A DNA stretch of 64,000 nucleotides, from contig JAJEKV010000035.1 in NCBI GenBank assembly GCA_021234155.1, positions 6,939,891 to 7,003,890 on the forward strand, given 5' to 3'. This document shows positions 46,563-57,890 of this stretch, one piece after another. The first letter of the stretch is position 1. Each line of letters begins with the position of its first letter. The position numbers and the translations under genes were made by a program. Origin of the DNA: Isoetes taiwanensis. Its lineage: Eukaryota; Streptophyta; Lycopodiopsida; Isoetales; Isoetaceae. The notes under the pieces are model-generated. The model was not told where the DNA came from. It worked only from the letters and a program-made list of their open reading frames with translations, and did not search any database.

Positions 46563-46880
46563 TATAGCCATATAAATATCCTTTTTTCCCCTCCTTTTCT
46601 CTCTCCGTTTCTGAGGTTTTGCTACCCTCGCCGCCTCTTCGCTTCCGCATTCCGTCTTTACCCCTTCAGCATCTAGGTAAGAATAGTGCAGACCCTTCCC
46701 TGTGGAATAATGCTCTGCCTCTTCGCAAATACTGTGGGTAGACCCTTCCCCTTTTTATTTTCTTTGTCTCTGAAGGTTTTTAAGAGTTTCGTATTGTCTC
46801 TAGAGTTTGCATGCCATTTAAGATTTCTGCTCTTTTCATATTCGGCTTCTTTCTGTTGTTGCTTTCTTCTGTTTTTGAAA
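46563..46880 (+). promoter_or_regulatory. Core promoter and 5' leader, copy B
   Basis: Same arrangement as 26335-26653: CATATAAATATCC (TATA box), a CT-rich initiator region, a leader and CATCTAGGTAAGAATAG (donor near 46676). Here downstream sequence continues, so this may be the real 5' end of the transcription unit that contains the ATG16-like segment; that link is inference. Confidence 0.4.
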
Positions 46881-47790
46881 GAAGCACAGCCACTGTTTTC
46901 AATAACGGCGAAGAAACAGTGGCGGTAGCAAAGTGGTTTCAATAACGGCGAAGAGGTTTCAACAAGGATATAACTTTGTTGTTGAAACAAACCTTCAGTT
47001 TCTTCTGTTTTTGAAGAGGTTACCTAAAGTGTGTAAGATACAAGAGTGAGTTTCACTCTAGAATATTACTCTAGTTTTTTTTTTTGTGCTGCGCAGTGGT
47101 GGATCAAAGCTTCTCGTGTCATCTTCTGCAATTTCTTGTTGTTCTGGTTTGTTTATAGAGTTCTGAGTTATAATTTGCTGGATGGAAGTGGCAAGGCTAC
47201 ATGTGGAATGCTCGATCTGGTTCCCCAGCCCAGTCTGCATGAGGAATGCTTGATTCTAGCTCCCCCGATTTATCCTTTGCTCTTGTTTTTGCTTTTGCTG
47301 CTAATTACTTTTTGTATTTCTGATATAACTTTTCTCTTGCTTGGATTCAGGGCTTGCCAAGAATGGTGGGATGCTGAAGCATTGCCTCTGTAGGAACTAT
47401 GGTGGAAGCTTTAATCTTAATTTGTCTGTGCTTTTTAAACCCTTGTGGTGCAGTTTACAGGACCTTGCCTATGCTTCTCGAGCATTCCCCTGACCCCTTT
47501 AAGTTTTCCTGGAATTATCTTTAGCCTCACGTTGTTGTTTTGGTTTTTGTTCTTCCTAGTAGATTGATATATTCATTGCCTTAACTCATCAACTATGCAT
47601 AGCAATGACAAATTAACCGTTATACTGGATATAAGTTTTCATTTTCACTTGGGCTGCATCGTATTCATATATAATATCAAGAAGTAGTTTAGTCTGAGTA
47701 CTTGTTAGATCGTCTATGCTTAATTGTTATTTCAAGAGGTGAGACTTCAAGAGCTAAGCAGCATGCCTTATCTTATCTTATATTATAATA
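46881..47790. other. Unique region with short repeats and a doubtful ORF
   Basis: GTTTCAATAACGGCGAAGA occurs at about 46935 with an overlapping relative at 46897, and TTCTTCTGTTTTTGAA recurs at about 46865 and 46999. A plus-strand 115-codon frame (47046-47393) crosses an AG site at 47094 and is hydrophobic in the middle; I see no family and do not call it. Confidence 0.35.
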
Positions 47791-47890
47791 ATGTTATTCA
47801 GTAAGTGTTGGACCCAGCCCCAGATCCAACGGCTCAGATCTAGAGCTGCAGATCCGACGGTCGTTAAGAAAAAAACAGGGCGCTTCCTTC

Positions 47891-48235
47891 TTCGGCTGTG
47901 GTGGAGTTCATGCAGCAATTGTAATTCGTTGTGTTTGACATCAGATGGCCTGACTCTGTGTTCGGTTGTGGTGGAGTTCATGCAGATGTAATTCGTTGTG
48001 CTTGACATCAGATGGCCTGACTCTGTATTCGGGTCATGTTGATGGGAACATGCACTTTTGGGATCTCCTGACTCTGTATTCGGGTCATGTTGATGGGAAC
48101 ATGCACTTTTGGGATCTCCGATCTGGGAAATTGGCTGAAGTTGCAGCTCATTCACAGGGGATCACATCTGTATCTATATCACATGGCGGATTCACATGGA
48201 GCACATCTATGGAGCTTGATTCAACAGTGTAAGAT
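47891..48235 (+). pseudogene. ATG16: ATG16-like WD40 fragment with two internal tandem duplications
   Basis: After an acceptor-like TTCATGCAG the frame reads SNCNSLCLTSDGLTL, then YSGHVDGNMHFWDLRSGKL and AEVAAHSQGITSVSIS. This follows the WD40 blade of plant autophagy protein ATG16 (CN..C.S.DGLT..SGH.DGN...WD...GKL..E.A.HS..VTSVS). ATG16 belongs to the ATG5-ATG12 complex that lipidates ATG8. The acceptor plus start of the blade is duplicated head to tail (70-bp units at 47891 and 47961), and the GH...WD strand is duplicated exactly in frame (51-bp units at 48017 and 48068). The homology stops after SHGG, and no other blades were found nearby. A dead fragment is most likely. Confidence 0.6.
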
Positions 48236-49389
48236 ATGAATGAGCTTCCCTCCCTTTTTTTTAAAAGCCGTTTACACTGTATGCTTAACAGATAGCTTGG
48301 CCGTGATAGTTGGATGCGAAGACCCAAGCAGCTAGCTATCACTTCGATATGGATGGCTGAGGGTTTGATGATCATGGCACTGCTTGGGCAATCAGCTAAG
48401 GCTTCCAGCCCTTCTCTTCCAACTTACCAACCTAGGGTTCCTTTTACTGGCAGAAGCAAAGGGCTGGAGCTGCTTCGTTAACTGGAGGTTAACTGGAGGG
48501 TATGTCCAAGATATGGCTTAGAAATTTAGATTGACTAAAGGGGTTTGCGATTATTTTCCCCATCTATTCCACGATGAAGCCTGCTATCTGACAGATTGAT
48601 GAATCCAGAACAGTCTTTCCTTCTTCTTTGGCTATGCAAGTATCCTAATCATTTTTTCCTTTACCATTCCATTGCTTACCACTGATCTTTTAGCCCCTTT
48701 ATCTTAGCAGAGAACCAGAAGGCAGGAAGGCATGCCATAACGGCGGAGTTGCTACGAGCTGTATTTTTAGGATTTGTTGGTACTTCTCTTGGTCTCTACC
48801 ATCCATCCTTTTTTCTTCTACCATCTTCTACTATAGATAAGGTTTAAGCTATTCTTAGTAGCCTTCTTAAACAACACACAAATGCAGAAGGATAGAAGCA
48901 AATGCAGATCTGCTTGCATTCTTTGGTTGTTGCTACTGCACTCCAGATGTATGCTTAAAGGGAGCTTCGGAAGGAAAACAAGCAAAACAATAACACAATG
49001 AATCAAAGGCAGAAGGTAGAAGCGATTATACCCAAAGTTCTTTTGAATATTTTGATTCATGTGTTATGAAATAATAAGTTATTGATATTGCTTGTGTAAT
49101 ATTGCGAATCCATATTGAAAAGGTCTGCTCTCTGCTAGAAGTTGGCCAGAAATAGCAGATAGAAGGCTGTGTAGCAAGAAAAACATTTTTAAGCTGGCAA
49201 AAGATTATGTTACCATAATGGTCTTTAGGTATGTTCACATAAATAAACTCTGGCCATTATGCATAACAGCAGATACTGGCCTTTGATAAGGAGTTTAATG
49301 CTTAAACCAAAGAATATGCTGGCCTGCAACTGATTATGCGATGTTTGGATTTGTTCCGTCAGGGTTGAGGCTGGAGGTATATATCGGCA
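48236..49389. other. Spacer; no recognised gene
   Basis: AT-rich sequence with a short GTTAACTGGAG duplication at 48476-48497. Nothing recognisable is encoded. Confidence 0.4.
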
Positions 49390-49720
49390 ATGGCGGCAGA
49401 GCTCACCTTTCGTGCTGCAGTGGATGCTATGGCTGAAAGGTAACACGTAACAATTCAATTGTTTATTTGAAGCTAGGCAGATGCATCCTTGCATTTGACA
49501 CATGAAAACCTTTTAGAGAATCCTGAAGCATATCAAAGGCATGAACTGCATGAAGCCGAAATGTAAGAATCAAATATGGTTGATGTTTTTATTCAGCAAT
49601 TTTATGATATTTATGTTTCTTTTGCAGATGGATTTGGTGCGCAAGATCATAAGGCTGATGCTGTATATGCAGATGTACCTCCAAATGTGTTTATAGATCT
49701 TGAATTATTATCTTGAAAAG
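49390..49720 (+). pseudogene. Exon-like fragments, unassigned
   Basis: Three short protein-like pieces separated by intron-like sequence: MAAELTFRAAVDAMAER (from ATG 49390, followed by GTAACA), ENPEAYQRHELHEAEM (about 49518-49563, followed by GTAAGA) and, after TTTCTTTTGCAG at 49628, DGFGAQDHKADAVYADVPPN ending at a stop near 49716. The splice-site placement is good, but the pieces are too short to name. Confidence 0.3.
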
Positions 49721-50940
49721 TAGTTGAAGAATTACAGATGACCATAAAATGAACTTTTATTTTTTGCCAATTGAGTTCAAAGTCATGGCAAATTGGGGTA
49801 AGCTTTGCTTTGCCTTTTCATTTTATATTGGGCAGCTAGATGTTTGCACAAAAGTCTTCATTTCTAGATGGATGCAGTATGGATGGGTATCCATGTTCAA
49901 TAAACTCATTCTTCTTGCATAACAAAGTTCAACATGCATTACCAAATATCACAAGACCATGTAAAATGCTGTGCAGACTTATCTGCAGAAAGAAGATTGA
50001 TTTTAAAAGGAATAAGATGTGTTGTGTGGTGAGCTCCAAACTCTACACAATGTATCAGAGAGTATAGTTTTATTGTTTGAAGAAAATGAAGGGTCTACCA
50101 AGGCTTATAAGACAAACGGGTATGAGCCAGACCTGTGGGATAATTATGTAGAAGGAAGAGAGAAGTAGCTATCAATAGAAGAGAGAAGTAGCTATCAATA
50201 AGAGCATACATCGATAGTGGAGGCAAGAAGAATATCGAGGCCCCGAGATTTGCGAAATACTAAAATAGATTAATTATTTATGATGCAAATTCAAGAGAGT
50301 AGATTGGTTATTGAGGAGAAGGAAATTTTGAATGTTAGTACCGCCAAAAACCCATATGGCACGTAATGCCATCACACTAAATGGTGGAGGAATGAATCAT
50401 AATTGTGTTATCTATAGAAGATGAGAAGGTCATGAACAACCGTAAGGATAGTAAGACACTGCAGCCAAGGCCAACATTGGCAAGATCCTAACCGTCTAAT
50501 AATAATCTTAGCTAATGAGGGCTAACTGTCAATGGTGTATATTTTCTATAATACTACAAATGACGAACACAATTGAAAGTGCATTAAGTTACAAGTTTTC
50601 TCATGTATCACTAAGTCTCTTGTGAAGTAACATGTAACATTATTCTCAAAAAACCATTCCTATGAATAATCTGCATTGAGTTACGTGTAGTTACATGTTT
50701 CTAACTATAGCCTAGCAAAGAAACAAGCACAGAATAGAGAGGGACATATCGAGCAAGCATGTATCTACGTTGAACTTCAAGGAGATGGCCAAATGGAGAC
50801 CGAAAAAGCAAGCATAAAACCAGGAGAGAGGACCAACAAACACAGGACCATCAGCAAGAGCTTGAGATCACCAACCAATAGGAAGTTAGGGACATGGCAA
50901 TGGTTGAGATTATCAACCAATAAGAACTTGACAAGATCAC
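49721..50940. other. Spacer with a 22-bp tandem duplication
   Basis: AGAGAAGTAGCTATCAATAG is duplicated at 50158-50200. No gene recognised; a 75-codon frame at 49840-50067 has no support. Confidence 0.4.
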
Positions 50941-50950
50941 AGATCCTATA

Positions 50951-51035
50951 CACATAAGAAACAAGATGCTCCTAGCTCCATCGTGCAGAGTTACACATAA
51001 GAAACAAGATGCTCCTAGCTCCATCGTGCAGAGTT
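50951..51035 (+). repeat. 43-bp tandem duplication
   Basis: The unit starting CACATAAGAAACAAGATGCT and ending GTGCAGAGTTA occurs at 50951 and 50994 with no differences until the last bases, so it is a recent duplication. Confidence 0.9.
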
Positions 51036-51469
51036 GTAGACTTTGATTATAAGCTTACCTTAAAACCTGCTCAAGTTGACAATATACTCCCACTCAGAAC
51101 TGCTATGTATAGGCACCATGTTATTTAGAGATATCAATGCAATACTATCTAACTCATTGTTATTGTTCTTATAACTTCATAGGTTCCCAACTAATCCCTG
51201 TAACACTCGACATCGTTATTATCTTTGGGTATTTTTGTTATAATAAAAGATTACTGCACACTTTCCTCATTGCAGTCAAAATATTTACAAACTTCCAACA
51301 TATGCCCAGCAACGCTGGGCACTGTTACTAGTGCCTTATGGACGTGTTTGGGTTCGATTCCCAAAAGGCAAAGCTTAGAAACTGTTGTGAGAAACATATA
51401 GAAGAACTCAATGAAAAAATAATTCCACATGGTATAAATTATAAGGAACATTATTTATCCTGGATTACA

Positions 51470-51585
51470 AATGATAATCATCAATGGTGGCAGTATACAG
51501 ATAATGGCAGTTACAGATGACAGTCATCAATGGTGGCAGTTACAGATGATGGCAGTTACAGATGACAGCCATAATGGTGGCCGTT
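51470..51585 (+). repeat. Short tandem repeat of GG(T)GGCAGTTACAGATGA
   Basis: ATCATCAATGGTGGCAGT, ATGGCAGTTACAGATGACAG and variants repeat four to five times in about 115 bp. Confidence 0.75.
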
Positions 51586-51589
51586 ATTT

Positions 51590-52378
51590 ATCACATGGTA
51601 TTACTTACCACGTTTGCATGAATCACACAAAAATTAGGTATTTTAATTTGTGACATAAATTAAATTACATGGACCAAGAAACCAATAGCAACTTAATGGA
51701 GAACTCATCATAGTTTATGACTAGAAATAATAATAGTTCCCATCTTGAAATACGCTTCATTTTGTTCACTAAAACAATACCACTTAAGACAATAAACATT
51801 CACCATCTTAATGCAAAAACTAATGCTAGTTAGTCCATGTTCTATGATAAAGCACTACAACATTTTATTGTAGAAAGCAACGTTAGTTCATATGAAATAA
51901 GGTACGTAATTTCATTAGAAAAGCACAACAAATAAAGTTGAACTCATTAGTGGTTTATGGCCTTACTAATCAATACACATACTTAAAATTGAGCAATAAA
52001 GCACTACTATAAACCAAACAAACGAACTATCATAAAGAACCATGGTGCTTAACTATGGTAACAAACTAGAATGATAAGTCATACATAAGAACCACACCAT
52101 GAAACTATTAGTGGTTATTCAACACATTAACCCACTTAGTAACATCTCTTTTTTATAGTGGTTTCATATAAAAAGTGTTGTAAAAAACTAATAGTGATTG
52201 CTTTTTGGGCGCCTTGTGCTGGTCTGGGATCGCCGCCATCGCCGTAGCCATCGCCATAGCCATCTCCCTTCATCAAAATGGGATGGCCCGTTGTCAAAAC
52301 GGCATGGCAGATCTGTAGGAAAAGTTCTGGCTGAAACTTGGCCGCTGTGCACACCCAACATAAGCTGTTAGCTCGTGC
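51590..52378. other. Spacer; no recognised gene
   Basis: AT-rich up to about 52190. Then a GC-richer patch with a CGCCGTAGCCATCGCCATAGCCATC run (52234-52266) that gives a Gly-Asp-Gly-Tyr repeat in a minus-strand frame; I do not consider that coding. Confidence 0.35.
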
Positions 52379-52550
52379 TTGGGGTTTGTTGGGCTGCGTG
52401 GGAAATACTGCCCAGATGCTGTCACAGATGCTTCCATCGATGAGTTGGGGCAATTTAATCTATCTTCATTCACAGATGGCCTAATTCAAACTGACAGTTT
52501 TAGGGCAACGATTCCTTGGACTGCCGACAGCCCCCTATTATTCATTCAGG
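52379..52550 (+). CDS. Possible exon, unrecognised
   Basis: The frame GKYCPDAVTDASIDELGQFN, then LSSFTDGLIQTDSFRATIPW ending LLFIQ, is protein-like and is followed by a good donor (CATTCAG|GTCAGTATT, about 52550). No partner exon or family was found; neighbours are repeats. Confidence 0.3.
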
Positions 52551-53047
52551 TCAGTATTCCAGCAACAACATCGTTTTAGCGTTTCAGCTCCAGGCAAGCA
52601 AAAGCAAAGATATTTTGTAAATGGATTGCAAAGATTTGAGCTGTTGGAAACTGGTCGTCGCTGCCTCAGTTTTATTTTCCCATTCATGGTACTTTCTATA
52701 AATCTTAATAGCTTCGAGGTCTGTCTTCACCGCCGTAGCTTTTGTTCTGCTTCCAGACCGTGTTGCAAGGTTAAGTTTGAATTCTTTGAGTCATTGGTTA
52801 GTGCCCCTTATTGTTAGGCAGAGGATTCAAAGGGTTTAAGCTTTAAACACTGTGACAACTTTGAAACTAGAAGAGGGACGGTGTCCAGCCATGGAGGACG
52901 CCTCTTTTTGGCAACAACACTTCTATGGCGCTTATCACCAACAAATCTAAGCGCAGCACAACTGCCTGAAGAATATGAGCAATTGGGGCTTTTTAATATG
53001 GGGTTCGCTGTGCAACAGAGCGCCCACCATCATGATTTCGATTCCGG

Positions 53048-53501
53048 CAACAAACCAACACATAACTACTATTAATTTATTAACTTAAACTATTCCATCT
53101 AACATTTTTAAATTACAATCCCCCTGAAACCCCCTTTGGTTTGGGTGCATATTCACACGGGGGGTTACTCCGGGCAACGAGAGCTGTCGGATGGGCATAT
53201 TTACCCTTTATTCCAAGATCTCGACCGTACATAGCGATCCTCGTTTATGGGGTATGGCTGTACAAGTTTTTGTACACGGTATATTAAGGTTTATAAAATA
53301 CTATAAGATTTGAGGGAATGTACTTAATGGTATTAATTTTGTACATGTATTGTAAGTTCTTATGGGCTCTCGCTGCCCTACGTAACCCCCCGTGTGAATA
53401 TGCACCCAAACCAAAGGGGGTTTCAGGGGGATTGTAATTTAAAAATGTTAGATGGAATAGTTTAAGTTAATTAATTAATAGTAGTTATGTGTTGGTTGTT
53501 G
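53048..53501. mobile_element. Foldback MITE with ~136-bp inverted arms
   Basis: The left arm 53048-53184 and the right arm 53366-53501 are reverse complements with only a few mismatches. The outer ends are CAACA.ACCAACACATAAC and the inner parts include CCCCCTGAAACCCCCTTTGG and ATTCACACGGGGGGTTAC. The 181-bp loop encodes nothing. The total length is 454 bp. The arms' similarity suggests a young element that could form a long hairpin RNA if transcribed. No clear target-site duplication was seen. Confidence 0.85.
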
Positions 53502-53599
53502 TATTAAAAAAAATTTTGGGCCCTTCGGGCCCTTAGGAAAACAAAGAGATGGCAACATATCTTATGTAGAAAACTATTGGTAACATTAAACATAAGAAA

Positions 53600-53985
53600 A
53601 GTTCAACGGAACAAACATAAGAAAAGTGCAATGGAACAAACACGTAATGAATAGCAACTTTAGAATATGGGGCTTCTTGCAAAACCATAGTGCTGCCTAT
53701 ATCTTGTCAAAACTATACGTTTGAGAAATAAAGATGAGATACCATAGGACCATAGGAATTGATATTGCAACCACCATAGATTGCAACCACCGTAGATGGT
53801 GAAGCTTCAAATTTGATGTTTAAAGAACAAATAGGGACTTGAACCCAATGCATCCTTGCAAAATAGTAGTGCTTAAAACTTGCCAAACTATACCAGCTAT
53901 ATCTTCATCAAATAAGGATGAGGTACTACACAAATTGATATTGCAACCACCATATATGGTGAAGCTTTAAATACGAAACAATGTT
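53600..53985 (+). repeat. ~175-bp degenerate tandem repeat
   Basis: GATATTGCAACCACCATA..ATGGTGAAGCTT occurs at about 53760 and 53936. Between, CTTGCAAAA.CATAGTGCT..CTATATCTT segments recur (about 53678 and 53854). Two or more units are recognisable. Confidence 0.6.
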
Positions 53986-54159
53986 TAAAAAAAAGAACAA
54001 CAAAATTACCTGTAACATAAAAGCAATGTGGCAACAAAATGTGTTATGTAGAATGTCTTGCAAGTTCTAACACTAATGTGCAGAAAGTGCATAACTGTTG
54101 AAGTGTATGGCACCAAAACTCAAAATTATAAGCATAGAGCATGAATATAAATGATAAAC

Positions 54160-54315
54160 GTAATGATGACACCTGCACTTTTTTTGTTGCACTGCAAGAT
54201 GCTTTTGCATTTCATCTTGAAAATCATAAACCTGATGACGAAGTGCACATGATGATGAAGTGCACCTGCATTTTTTTTCTAGCATTGCGAAATGCTTTTG
54301 CATTTCATCTTGATA
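54160..54315 (+). repeat. ~95-bp tandem duplication
   Basis: CACCTGCA.TTTTTTT followed by TGCTTTTGCATTTCATCTTGA occurs near 54170 and 54264, with GATGA(C/T)GAAGTGCAC between units. Confidence 0.75.
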
Positions 54316-54699
54316 AAATACAACCTCTCTTTACACGTAATGAGCATCCAAGGGCATGCACTATCAGGATTGCACATGAACTGATATTGTTGCGACTTAC
54401 TAACAATAATAATGCCTTTGCCCAACATATCCCCTTTTCAAAACGCCATATCCTGCCCAAGCAAGCAAAGCAGTCTTGCATTTTTTTTAACAGATTCAAG
54501 ATTAGGACAAAGAACTCACCTCTTCTGCCTCAAAGCTCCAGCTAGAGTGAGCAAAAGTAAGCCACAAAATAACCATTTGTATTATGTATTATATTTCCAT
54601 GAAATAACCAAGGCCATACCTGTATCATAGCAGGAACAAGATTAGATGCTTGCACTAGCAACCTATATTTCAGCATATCGGCATTTTTACTTCCTTGGC

Positions 54700-55450
54700 T
54701 TCCTTTCCCGCCCCACGCATTAACACGAAGTTCAAGAAACACAATCTGAAAGGCGATGCATTGCTTGCAGAAAGTCTCTTTTTGCAACATAAATTTCTTC
54801 CGATGGTTAAGCTCTTTTCGAGGGATCTTTTGAAGGCCAATACAACCACAAACCTTGCAAACCCTTGCCAAGTCTTGCATATCCTCTACTGCCACATCCA
54901 ATCTATCTGTATAGAAGAAGTTAACAAGACCGAAGAAAGCAGAGAAGGTTAGCTTCTTATAATGCTAGATATTAGCGAATCTAATGTCTTTCCTTGATTT
55001 CCATTCTTTTCCAAATTTGCTTTTGAAGAAAGGAGATCTTCTTGCCGTAAGAAATTTACTTTTGAAGAAAGGAGATGTTACCGCCGTCGCTTCGGTGTGG
55101 GAGATAACGGCTTTCCCTCCAAGTAAAATGTTATATCATAACCCACGATTCAGCCACAAAGACTCCTTGCCGACTCTATCATCATACCGCCCTCAAAGTA
55201 TTGCCAATTCTCACCGTAGCTTATGAACAAATCCCTCAAAGAGCTGAGACAGAGGATCAAGAGGGAGGAGGTGGAGCTTTCAAGAAGCATTTGGGCAGCA
55301 TCTAAATGACCAGCTAAACAAGCATAATAAAGGGCAAATGTAATCCAATGCATCTCGGGCATTTACGTTAACACCTTGTTCTAGTAAGATTTTGAGACGG
55401 TGGACATCACCGCTTCTAGCTGCTTCATAAACATCTCCAGCAGGTACCTT
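54700..55450 (-). pseudogene. BTB-ankyrin protein relic
   Basis: Read on the minus strand, 55445 downward gives [32 protein letters not shown] and, after a frame change near 55350, [20 protein letters not shown]: two ankyrin repeats. Further on, about 54930-54790, comes FYTDRLDVAVEDMQDLARVC, KVCGCIGLQK and KELNHRKKFMLQ, which matches the end of a BTB domain and the linker of plant proteins that combine ankyrin repeats with BTB (the ABTB-type family, presumed CUL3 adaptors). The order is right but the middle of the protein is missing and frames change, so I read a decayed gene. The 54985-55080 part contains a duplicated TTTTGAAGAAAGGAGAT. Confidence 0.65.
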
Positions 55451-56344
55451 TTTTGGGCGGGGGGTTCGATCCTCCGCTCGTCGTGCTCACCATTAAATTA
55501 GATTGGGGTTCCACCAGAACCCTTGATTCTGATTCTTCTCGATTAGGAGAAGCCAATCCAAATATTGTGAAGAGTAATAAGCACAAGAAAACGAGAAAAC
55601 TATAAACAAATTATAACCTACTTACCAGAATTAGGTAAGCAATGTGAGGGAAGAGAAATCACAGAAAGCAAAGTCAAGACATGTCCAAAGAAAGGAAGTG
55701 AAGCGTGCATCTGCGTCACGAAGACGTGCCAAACAAGTGAGAAGTGAGACCGGGGTCCCCGTTGTGATGCCACCTAGAAGGAAAGGGAATGCAAAAAATT
55801 TGGACCTCAAGAAAAGCGTTGAATGACTTCGCATAACCCGCCCCTCATCAGTTGCGTTACTTTTGCTTATTGCACTCCTTGCTTTGGTGCTCAATTCCCA
55901 AAGACCCTATCGGCAAGATGATGTGTTATTGCCCCAAACATTGGTGGTCCTTTCATGCGGAGATTTTTTGACAAACCGGAATGGTTCATTCCATGCCTTT
56001 GGAGAAGTTTCTGGCATCAACACAGGCCTCGAAGGTCCCATCCCTAAAACCCTAAAAATACAACCCTAAAAAAACCCTAAAAATAATGGGAGGATATTCA
56101 CAGCCTCCACCGCAGGATTTTCCCCCTTTTCTAAAATCAACGGCTAACAAAAGGGTGCACTCTAGAAATACTATTTAGTACACCTGGATGAATACGGCCA
56201 CCAAATCATATGAAAACCTTAGAGAAAACAGTACAAAAACAGAAAAAAAACCCCCTGTTATAATGCTACATATTGTAGTGAGGGTTTCCGAGGGTTTGCT
56301 AAATGTAGTGGTTAATGTGCTTTTGCCAAATAATTCTTTTCTAG
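55451..56344. other. Spacer with telobox cluster
   Basis: No gene recognised; several frames of 60-90 codons are unsupported. At 56045-56085 AAACCCTAAAAATACAACCC and AAACCCTAAAAAT form a cluster of telobox-type motifs (AAACCCTAA), which in plants can sit in promoters. GGTTCGATCC at 55467 resembles a pol III B box without a partner. Confidence 0.4.
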
Positions 56345-57236
<892 letters not shown>

Positions 57237-57890
57237 TTTGACATTAGATGCAGTTGATGCTGCTGTAACACAAATATATTCGGCAGTCGAAGTCATTGAT
57301 TAAGTGGCTATTATCCATTCAATATTTATTGTCAAAAATATATTTCATCGTTTCTGGTGAATGACAAGTATATGGATCACATAAACGATCCTATATGGAC
57401 GTAGATCAGCAAAAGGAATCAGTAATTGTATGATTTCTAGCAAAACCATTGTCTAAAGCATTTGATGATCAACCAATCAATGTGATAGTTTTTAAGATAA
57501 GCATTAGGGTCTATATCCGTTACTGGAGAGGCAAGGGATGCTATTCTCGTGGAATCAAATTCTTTAAGTAGGACTATGCATAACCATTCTGGTTTGTTCG
57601 ACGGATGCGGTTATCAGGCATTCAACGAATTTATAGAACAGACAAAGGAGACAAGGAAGACCTTACGCAATATTATTGTTAACGTGTTCAATCACTGTAC
57701 GCATCTTAACGTCTTTAAGTAATATACATTCTTCAAAGAGCAGACTAGTTGCAACACGTGGGAGCACCTTTGAGATACTTTATGGGGCAATCCAATATGG
57801 GGGACTCCTTTGTATAGAAGCATATTGCAACACGTGAAGGATATGTTTTCTTCATCTGGATGTGAACAAAGCGTTTTTTTGTCATCTGTA
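57237..57890. other. Spacer with a partial duplication of the AAT end
   Basis: GATGCTGCTGTAACACAAATATA at about 57255 repeats the last coding bases of the aminotransferase relic (GCTGCTGTAACACAGATATAG). Nothing else is recognisable. Confidence 0.45.

Larger units (their letters stand above)
26655..46880 (+). repeat. 20.2-kb tandem duplication, copy B
   Basis: Second direct copy of the unit. Its right end falls at about 46880, where the shared GTTTTTGAA is followed by sequence unique to this copy. Copy B has the better-preserved 5' part of the LRR gene; copy A has the better 3' part. The A/B junction (GCCCGACTCTATTCTTCGAC, about 26648-26668) joins promoter-proximal leader sequence to the end of the (CTATT) tail. 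It could be a real unequal-exchange junction or an assembly join. Confidence 0.93.

Noticed and set aside
47046-47393. 115-codon hydrophobic ORF
   Set aside because: Crosses intron-like T-rich sequence and splice-like sites; no family.
53505-53540. GGGCCCTTCGGGCCC hairpin as a bacterial-type terminator
   Set aside because: The sequence forms a hairpin, but the context is plant nuclear and no gene ends there.
55460-55480. B-box-like GGTTCGATCC as a tRNA or SINE
   Set aside because: No A box at the proper distance and no tRNA fold apparent.
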